Assembly: GCF_002104765.1 (NCBI RefSeq) | Contig: NZ_NCXM01000031.1 | Coordinates: forward strand, 1-64,000 | DNA length: 64,000 bases | From: Mycolicibacterium vulneris | GTDB lineage: Bacteria > Actinomycetota > Actinomycetes > Mycobacteriales > Mycobacteriaceae | Direction of reading: 5' to 3' | Shown: in pieces, positions 58,302 through 64,000 of the stretch | Layout: every line of letters starts with the position of its first letter | Position numbering within the stretch: the stretch's first letter is position 1 | The notes under the pieces: generated by a model | What the model saw: only the letters and a program-made list of their open reading frames with translations | What the model was told of the DNA's origin: nothing | Databases searched by the model: none | Translations under genes and position numbers: made by a program

Positions 58302-59789
58302 GTGTCATCGCTAGCCAGAACCACGTCGACCGACGTCGTGCTGGTGGGCGCGGGCATCATGAGCGCGACGCTCGGAGCGTTGCTGCGCCGGCTGCAGCCA
58401 GACTGGTCGATGACCTTCGTGGAGCGTCTGGACGCCGTCGCCGCCGAGAGCAGCAGCCCGTGGAACAACGCGGGCACCGGCCATTCGGCGCTGTGCGAGC
58501 TGAACTACACGCCGCAGCGCGCCGATGGCTCGATCGACATCGGCAAAGCGGTGCGCATCAACGAGCAATTTCAGGTGACCCGCCAGTTCTGGGCCTACGC
58601 CGTGGAAAACGGGATCCTCACCGATCGCCGCTTCCTCACCCCGATCCCGCACGCGAGCTTCGTGCGCGGCACGCAACGCGTCGACTATCTGCGGCGAAGG
58701 CAGCGGGCCCTGGCGCCCAACCCGCTGTTCGCCGGCATCGAATTGATCGACGACGCGGGGGAGTTCGCCCGCCGGTTGCCGTTCATGGCGGCCGGGCGCG
58801 ATTTCTCCGAACCGACCGCGCTGAACTGGGCCGCGCACGGCACCGACGTCGACTTCGGCTCCCTGACCCGACAGCTCGTCGGGTTCTGCGTGCGCGGCGG
58901 CGCGTCGGCCCTGTTCGGCCACGAGGTGCGCAACCTGTCCCGCCAGTCCGACGGCAGCTGGACGCTGTCGATCCGCAACCGCCGCACCGGCGAAAAGCGC
59001 CGTCTAAACGCCAAATTCGTGTTCGTCGGTGCCGGCGGTGACGCGCTGCCGCTGTTGCAGAAGTCTGGCATCGGCGAGGTCAGGGGTTTCGCCGGGTTCC
59101 CGATCGGCGGCCGGTTCCTGCGCGCCGCCAACCCGGCGCTCACCGCCGCCCACCGGGCCAAGGTCTACGGCGCTCCGGCGCCGGGCGCGCCGCCGTTGGG
59201 CGCGCTGCATCTGGATCTGCGCTACGTCAACGGCAAGCCGTGGCTGGTATTCGGTCCCTACGCCGGCTGGTCACCGAAGTTCTTGAAACACGGGCACCTC
59301 ACCGATCTGCCTCGCTCGGTGAGACCGGACAACCTGGCCTCGCTGCTCGGTGTCGGTGTCAGCCAGCTGACGCTGCTCCGATACCTGCTGGGCCAGCTGC
59401 GGCTCTCCGAACCGGGCCGGCTGCGCATGCTGCGCGAATTCGCGCCCACCGCAACGGGTTCGGATTGGGAACTGACAGTGGCTGGCCAGCGCGTGCAGGT
59501 GATCCGGCGGGACAGGCGCAAGGGTGGGGTGCTCGACTTCGACACCACCGTGGTGGGCGACGCCGATGGAAGCATCGCGGGGCTGCTCGGCGGCTCCCCG
59601 GGGGCGTCGACGGCGGTGCCGATCATGCTCGGGGTGCTGGAACGCTGCTTTGCCAACCGCTTTCAATCGTGGCTGCCCGCGCTCAAGGAAATGGTTCCGT
59701 CGCTGGGGGCGACGCTGTCGGATGAGCCGGCGCTGTACGACGAGGTTTTTTCCTGGGGAACGAAGGCGCTGGGGTTGGGCGTCTCATGA
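58302..59789 (+). CDS. mqo: Malate:quinone oxidoreductase
   Basis: A 495-residue FAD-dependent peripheral membrane enzyme that oxidises malate to oxaloacetate and reduces the quinone pool. FAD loop VVLVGAGIMSATLGALL near the N-terminus; SSPWNNAGTGHSALCELNYT and the end GASTAVPIMLGVLERCF are typical. GTG start with GGGAAGGA upstream. In M. tuberculosis a PE_PGRS gene lies between this gene and Rv2854; here it is absent. Confidence 0.94.
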   Translation: MSSLARTTSTDVVLVGAGIMSATLGALLRRLQPDWSMTFVERLDAVAAESSSPWNNAGTGHSALCELNYTPQRADGSIDIGKAVRINEQFQVTRQFWAYAVENGILTDRRFLTPIPHASFVRGTQRVDYLRRRQRALAPNPLFAGIELIDDAGEFARRLPFMAAGRDFSEPTALNWAAHGTDVDFGSLTRQLVGFCVRGGASALFGHEVRNLSRQSDGSWTLSIRNRRTGEKRRLNAKFVFVGAGGDALPLLQKSGIGEVRGFAGFPIGGRFLRAANPALTAAHRAKVYGAPAPGAPPLGALHLDLRYVNGKPWLVFGPYAGWSPKFLKHGHLTDLPRSVRPDNLASLLGVGVSQLTLLRYLLGQLRLSEPGRLRMLREFAPTATGSDWELTVAGQRVQVIRRDRRKGGVLDFDTTVVGDADGSIAGLLGGSPGASTAVPIMLGVLERCFANRFQSWLPALKEMVPSLGATLSDEPALYDEVFSWGTKALGLGVS

Positions 59790-59806
59790 CCCGCACCGAC
59801 CCGGGA

Positions 59807-59889
59807 AGCGATGAGGAGGGGTGGCGCCAGTGACAGGCGCTGACGACGATGCAGAGCGCAGCGATGAGGAGGAGCGGCGCCAGTGACAG
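59807..59889 (+). repeat. Duplicated leader with Shine-Dalgarno and an 18-codon upstream ORF
   Basis: A 30-bp block starting AGCGATGAGGAGG and ending GGCGCCAGTGACAG occurs at 59807-59836 and 59860-59889 with three mismatches. The second copy carries the ribosome-binding site and GTG of the next gene. The first copy's GTG (59830) opens an 18-codon frame (MTGADDDAERSDEEERRQ) whose TGA overlaps the downstream GTG. A related block precedes frr at 15852-15878. Confidence 0.75.
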
Positions 59890-60353
59890 AAGCACTGCGA
59901 CGTATTTGGGCCAAAGACCTTGACGCCCAGACACTGTACGAGCTACTCAAGCTCAGGGTGGAGGTGTTCGTCGTCGAACAGGCGATCCCGTATCCGGAGC
60001 TGGACGGGCGCGACCTGCTCGCCGAGACCCGGCACTTCTGGCTGGAAACGACCGGCGGCGAGGTGATCTCCACGTTGCGGCTGATGGAGGAGCACGCCGG
60101 AGGCGAGAAGGTGTTCCGAATCGGGCGGCTGTGCACTAAACGCAATGCGCGCGGCCAGGGTCACACCACCCGGCTGCTGCGCGCAGCGCTGGCCGAGGTG
60201 GGTGATTACCCATGCCGGATCAACGCGCAGACTTATCTGGCGGACATGTACGCCCAGCACGGATTCGTCCGCGACGGCGACGATTTCCTCGACGACGGCG
60301 TCCCGCACGTGCCCATGCTGCGCCCCGGGTCGGGTTTGGCGGCGATGCCGTGA
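59883..60353 (+). CDS. ElaA-like GNAT acetyltransferase
   Basis: A 156-residue GNAT protein like E. coli ElaA and Rv2851c. LRVEVFVVEQAIPYPELDGRD is split by typical spacing, RIGRLCTKRNARGQGHTTRL is the acetyl-CoA loop region, and AQTYLADMYAQHGF is the end. Substrate unknown. Its stop overlaps the chelatase GTG (GTGA), so it is co-translated with the cobalamin genes. Confidence 0.88.
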   Translation: MTEALRRIWAKDLDAQTLYELLKLRVEVFVVEQAIPYPELDGRDLLAETRHFWLETTGGEVISTLRLMEEHAGGEKVFRIGRLCTKRNARGQGHTTRLLRAALAEVGDYPCRINAQTYLADMYAQHGFVRDGDDFLDDGVPHVPMLRPGSGLAAMP

Positions 60354-62191
60354 AGCCCTACCCGTTCAGCGCCATCGTCGGGCACGACCAGCTGCGCCTG
60401 GCGCTGCTGCTGTGCGCCGTGCGTCCGGAGATCGGCGGCGCGCTCATCCGCGGCGAGAAGGGCACCGCCAAGTCGACCGCCGTGCGCGGCCTTGCGGCGT
60501 TGCTGTCCGAGGCCACCGGCAGCGATGCCGGGCTGGTCGAAATGCCGCTCGGGGCAACCGAAGACCGGGTGATCGGCTCGCTTGACCTGCAGCGGGTGCT
60601 GCGCGACGGCGAGCACGCGTTCTCGCCGGGCCTATTGGCCCGTGCGCACGGCGGTGTGCTCTACGTCGACGAGGTCAACCTGCTGCACGATCACCTGGTC
60701 GATATCCTGCTCGACGCCGCGGCGATGGGGCGGGTGCACATCGAACGCGACGGCATCTCACACTCGCACGAGGCCCGGTTCGTATTGATCGGCACCATGA
60801 ATCCCGAAGAGGGCGAACTGCGTCCGCAGCTGCTGGACCGGTTCGGGCTCACCGTCGACGTCCACGCGTCGCGCGACGTGGACGTGCGGGTGCAGGTGAT
60901 CCGGCAGCGGATGGCGTACGAGGCCGACCCGGATGGTTTCGCCGAGCGCTATGCGGACGCCGACGCGGAGCTGGCCCGGCGGATCGCCACCGCGCGTGCG
61001 CTGGTCGATGATGTGGTGTTGCCCGACAACGAATTACGCCGGATCGCGGCGCTGTGCGCGGCTTTCGACGTCGACGGCATGCGCGCCGATCTGGTGGTGG
61101 CCCGCACCGCGGTCGCGCACGCCGCGTGGCGCGGCGCGCACACCGTTGAGGAAGAAGACATCAGGGTGGCCGCCGAACTGGCGCTACCGCACCGGCGTCG
61201 CCGCGATCCGTTCGACGACCCGGGCATCGACCGCGACCAGCTGGACGAGGCCCTGGCGCAGGCGGGTAACGACCCGGACCCCGATCCCGACCCTCCCGGC
61301 GGTGGCGAATCCACCCAATCTGAACAGGATGCGCCGCAACAGAATTCATCCGAAGGTGGTGCGCCGCAGCCGCCGAAGACCAGGTCCAGCGCACCGCCGG
61401 CGAAAACCTTCCGCACCCGCGCGCTGCGGGTTCCGGGGGTCGGAGAGGGCGCGCCCGGGCGGCGGTCGCGGGCCCGCAACGCCAGCGGGACCGTCATCAC
61501 GGCCGCCGACGCGGGCGACACGAGTTGCGCAGGGCACGGACTGCACCTGTTCGCCACCCTGCTGTCGGCCGCCGAGCGTGCCGGCGCCGGGCCGTTGCGG
61601 CCGCAGCCCGACGATGTGCGCCGCGCCGTGCGCGAAGGGCGCGAGGGCAACCTGGTGATCTTCGTGGTGGACGCGTCGGGTTCGATGGCCGCACGCGATC
61701 GGATGTCCGCGGTCAGCGGTGCGGCGCTGTCGCTGCTGCGCGACGCATATCAGCGGCGCGACAAGGTCGCCGTGATCACGTTCCGGCAACAGGAGGCGCG
61801 GCTGTTGTTGCCGCCGACGTCGTCGGCGCACATCGCCGGTCGGCGGCTGGCCCGGTTCGACACCGGCGGCAAAACCCCGCTGGCCGAAGGCCTGCTGGCC
61901 GCGCGTGAACTCATCGTTCGGGAGAAAGCCCGTGACCGGGCGCGGCGTTCGCTGGTGGTGGTGCTGACCGACGGCCGGGCCACCGCCGGTCCGGACCCGT
62001 TGGGCCGCACTCGAACCGCGGCGGCCCGGCTGGTCGCCGAGGGTGCCGCCGCGGTGGTCATCGACTGCGAAACGTCCTTTGTGCGGCTGGGCCTGGCCGA
62101 GCAACTCGCCCGCCAGCTCGGCGCCCCGGCGATCCGGCTCGAGCAGTTGCACGCCGATTCCCTGACGCGTGCGGTGCGCGACGCGGCCTGA
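60350..62191 (+). CDS. Fused BchI/BchD-type metal chelatase ATPase
   Basis: A 613-residue fusion of the AAA+ (I) and von Willebrand A (D) parts of a magnesium-chelatase-like motor, orthologous to Rv2850c. Walker A RGEKGTAKST (34-43), Walker B region LYVDEVNLL, an acidic/Pro linker (about 310-400), and a vWA domain with MIDAS VDASGSM (about 440) and TGGKTPLAEGL. As there is no chlorophyll pathway, it most likely energises the CobN cobaltochelatase subunit in place of CobS/CobT. Downstream cobO and cobB support this. CobN is not in the window. Confidence 0.9.
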   Translation: MKPYPFSAIVGHDQLRLALLLCAVRPEIGGALIRGEKGTAKSTAVRGLAALLSEATGSDAGLVEMPLGATEDRVIGSLDLQRVLRDGEHAFSPGLLARAHGGVLYVDEVNLLHDHLVDILLDAAAMGRVHIERDGISHSHEARFVLIGTMNPEEGELRPQLLDRFGLTVDVHASRDVDVRVQVIRQRMAYEADPDGFAERYADADAELARRIATARALVDDVVLPDNELRRIAALCAAFDVDGMRADLVVARTAVAHAAWRGAHTVEEEDIRVAAELALPHRRRRDPFDDPGIDRDQLDEALAQAGNDPDPDPDPPGGGESTQSEQDAPQQNSSEGGAPQPPKTRSSAPPAKTFRTRALRVPGVGEGAPGRRSRARNASGTVITAADAGDTSCAGHGLHLFATLLSAAERAGAGPLRPQPDDVRRAVREGREGNLVIFVVDASGSMAARDRMSAVSGAALSLLRDAYQRRDKVAVITFRQQEARLLLPPTSSAHIAGRRLARFDTGGKTPLAEGLLAARELIVREKARDRARRSLVVVLTDGRATAGPDPLGRTRTAAARLVAEGAAAVVIDCETSFVRLGLAEQLARQLGAPAIRLEQLHADSLTRAVRDAA

Positions 62192-62210
62192 GCGGAAAGG
62201 GTAAACGCTG

Positions 62211-62825
62211 ATGCCACAAGGCGTTCCACTGCGAGTTCCCGACGACGGCCTGACCACGCGGGCGCGGCGCCACACGCCGGTGCTGGCCGTGCACACCGGC
62301 CCCGGCAAGGGAAAGTCCACGGCGGCATTCGGCATGGCGCTGCGGGCCTGGAACGCCGGACTGTCCGTGGCGGTGTTCCAGTTCGTCAAGAGCGCCAAGT
62401 GGAAGGTGGGCGAGGAGGCGGTCTTCGGCCAGCTGGGCCGCCTGCACGACCAGCACCAGGTCGGCGCTGCCGTCGAATGGCACAAGATGGGCGCGGGCTG
62501 GTCCTGGACCCGCAAGGCGGGCAGCGACGTCGATCACGCGGCGGCCGCGGCCGACGGCTGGGCGGAGATCGCGCACCGGCTGGCCGATCAGCGTCACGAC
62601 TTCTACGTGCTCGACGAGTTCACCTATCCGCTCAAGTGGGGTTGGGTGGACGTCGACGAGGTGGTGGGGACGTTGGCCACCCGGCCCGGTCATCAGCACG
62701 TGGTCATCACCGGACGCGACGCGCCGCAGCGCCTGATCGACGCGGCCGACCTGGTGACCGAGATGGCCAAGGTCAAGCACCCGATGGACGCCGGGCGTAA
62801 GGGGCAGAAGGGCATCGAGTGGTGA
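62211..62825 (+). CDS. cobO: Corrinoid adenosyltransferase CobO
   Basis: A 204-residue ATP:cob(I)alamin adenosyltransferase of the CobA/CobO/BtuR class. P-loop HTGPGKGKSTAAFG (28-41), EWHKMGAGWSW, and VLDEFTYPLKWGWVD are typical. It attaches the adenosyl group to the corrinoid. The stop overlaps the cobB GTG. Confidence 0.95.
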   Translation: MPQGVPLRVPDDGLTTRARRHTPVLAVHTGPGKGKSTAAFGMALRAWNAGLSVAVFQFVKSAKWKVGEEAVFGQLGRLHDQHQVGAAVEWHKMGAGWSWTRKAGSDVDHAAAAADGWAEIAHRLADQRHDFYVLDEFTYPLKWGWVDVDEVVGTLATRPGHQHVVITGRDAPQRLIDAADLVTEMAKVKHPMDAGRKGQKGIEW

Positions 62826-64000
62826 GTGCTCCCGCCGTCGTCGTCGCCGCTCCCGCGTCCGGCAGCGGAAAGACCACGGTGGCAACGGGTTTGATCGGCG
62901 CCTTGCGGCAGGCGGGCCACACTGTGGCGCCGTTCAAGGTCGGCCCGGACTTCATCGACCCCGGCTACCACGGCCTGGCCGCCGGCCGGCCAGGCCGCAA
63001 CCTCGATCCGGTGTTGGTGGGGGAGGACCTGATCGGCCCGCTGTACGCCCACGGCGCAAGCGGCGCCGACATCGCCGTGATCGAAGGGGTGATGGGGCTG
63101 TTTGACGGGCGGATCGGGCCCGCCGCCACGACTCCCGCGGCCGGATCGACGGCCCACGTCGCCGGGCTGCTGGGCGCGCCGGTCGTGCTGGTCGTCGATG
63201 CGCGCGGGCAGAGCCAGAGCATCGCCGCGCTGCTGCACGGCTTTTCGACGTTCGACACCGCGACCCGCGTCGCCGGTGTGATCCTCAACCGGGTCGGATC
63301 GGACCGGCACGAGCAGGTCCTGCGGGAGGCCTGTGAACAGGCCGGTGTCCCGGTGTTGGGCGCTATCCCCCGGGTGGCTGAATTAGAGCTGCCGACAAGG
63401 TATTTGGGGCTGGTCACGGCCGTTGAGTATGGGCAGCGGGCGGGGCTGGCGGTGGAGGCGATGACCGAATTGGTTGCGCGCCACGTCGACTTGTCGGCCA
63501 TCGCCGCGGTCGCCGGCGCCCGGGTCGCGCAGCCGCCGTGGGATCCTGCCGCGGCCGTGGGCGAGACGTCCGGGGGCGGCGCCACCGTCGCGGTCGCGGC
63601 CGGCAAGGCATTCAGTTTCGGCTACGCCGAACACGCGGAGCTGCTGTCGGCCGCCGGCGCCGATGTCGTCGAATTCGATCCGCTCGCCGACGCGCTGCCC
63701 GACGGCACCGACGCGGTGTTGCTGCCCGGCGGCTTCCCCGAACAGTTCACCGCGGAGCTCTCGGCCAATGCGGTCGTGCGCCGGCAGATCAGCGAACTCG
63801 CCGCCGCGGGGGCGCCGATACACGCCGAGTGCGCCGGGCTGATCTATCTGGTCTCCGAGCTCGACGGCCATCCGATGTGCCGTGTGCTGGCGGGGCAGGC
63901 GCGGTTCACACCGCACCTGACCCTGGCGTACCGCGACGCCGTCGCCGTCGCGGATTCGCCGTTGTATGCCGCCGGCCAGCGCGCGGTGGGGCATGAATTC
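62822..64000 (+). CDS. cobB: Cobyrinate a,c-diamide synthase CobB, 3' end outside window
   Basis: 393 residues are seen; the frame is open at base 64000, so the C-terminus is missing. The enzyme amidates (hydrogeno)byrinate a and c carboxylates using Gln and ATP. P-loop APASGSGKTTVATG (10-23), PFKVGPDFIDPGYH, EGVMGLFDG, and the amidotransferase nucleophile at C337 (HAECAGLIYL) are visible. GTG start overlaps the cobO stop. Confidence 0.95.
   Translation, partial: MSAPAVVVAAPASGSGKTTVATGLIGALRQAGHTVAPFKVGPDFIDPGYHGLAAGRPGRNLDPVLVGEDLIGPLYAHGASGADIAVIEGVMGLFDGRIGPAATTPAAGSTAHVAGLLGAPVVLVVDARGQSQSIAALLHGFSTFDTATRVAGVILNRVGSDRHEQVLREACEQAGVPVLGAIPRVAELELPTRYLGLVTAVEYGQRAGLAVEAMTELVARHVDLSAIAAVAGARVAQPPWDPAAAVGETSGGGATVAVAAGKAFSFGYAEHAELLSAAGADVVEFDPLADALPDGTDAVLLPGGFPEQFTAELSANAVVRRQISELAAAGAPIHAECAGLIYLVSELDGHPMCRVLAGQARFTPHLTLAYRDAVAVADSPLYAAGQRAVGHEF

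Noticed and set aside
63995..64000. GAATTC at the right edge
   Set aside because: A restriction site by chance at the window border; it has no biological meaning here.

Overview
This window is a high-GC mycobacterial chromosome segment, most likely from a slow-growing, MAC-like species. Its gene order is the reverse of the M. tuberculosis Rv2895c-Rv2848c neighbourhood: siderophore-interacting protein, xerC, M23 peptidase, rpsB-tsf, amidase, MarR, pyrH-frr-cdsA-rlmN, mpt53-ccdA, dxr-rip1-ispG, penicillin-binding lipoprotein, map, glnA4 operon, nicT, mtr, mqo, chelatase-cobO-cobB. Several blocks present there in M. tuberculosis are missing here (mpt70-dipZ-mpt83, an insertion sequence, toxin-antitoxin pairs), and other blocks appear only here. 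The genus is secure from protein content. The species group is inference.

Layout. 1-2.05 kb: the 3' end of a gene built of 42-bp tandem repeats, and a poorly supported downstream gene. 2.2-9.6 kb: FAD siderophore reductase, lactate 2-monooxygenase, XerC, secreted M23 peptidase, ribosomal protein S2 and EF-Ts, amidase, MarR regulator. 9.7-14.7 kb: an accessory, stress-flavoured block (ChaB/Rho_N protein, YhxC-type SDR, small acidic protein, MPT63-like secreted protein, acyltransferase, GlnR-like orphan regulator, CsbD-like protein). 15-28.5 kb: conserved housekeeping genes for UMP kinase, ribosome recycling, phospholipid and isoprenoid synthesis, RseP-type protease and envelope. 28.5-36 kb: cobyric acid synthase, then a gamma-glutamylation/amine-catabolism operon (GlnA4, class I amidotransferase, aldehyde dehydrogenase, SDR) and a PPE protein.

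36.8-55.1 kb: a nearly continuous minus-strand locus for a Huc-type (group 2a) uptake [NiFe]-hydrogenase. It encodes nickel insertion (hypA, hypB), small and large subunits, a NifU-like protein with an added four-cysteine domain, three conserved proteins of unknown function, a 39-residue membrane peptide, the endopeptidase, two HypC proteins, HypF, a SIS protein, a SIS-HypC fusion, HypE, HypD, and one more unknown. nicT (nickel permease) lies upstream and a Fur-family gene is divergent to it. Most junctions are 4-bp overlaps or very short gaps, so the proteins are probably made together: nickel enters by NicT, HypA/B and HypC-F build the Fe(CN)2CO-Ni site in the large subunit, the protease trims its tail, and the small subunit carries electrons toward the quinone pool. 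The whole locus sits between the neighbours of the solitary nicT of M. tuberculosis, which suggests that nicT is a relic of a lost hydrogenase locus.

55.2-64 kb: Fur-family regulator, mycothione reductase with a serine hydrolase, malate:quinone oxidoreductase, an ElaA-like acetyltransferase, and a cobalamin operon (fused BchI/BchD-type chelatase, cobO, cobB) that runs off the right edge.
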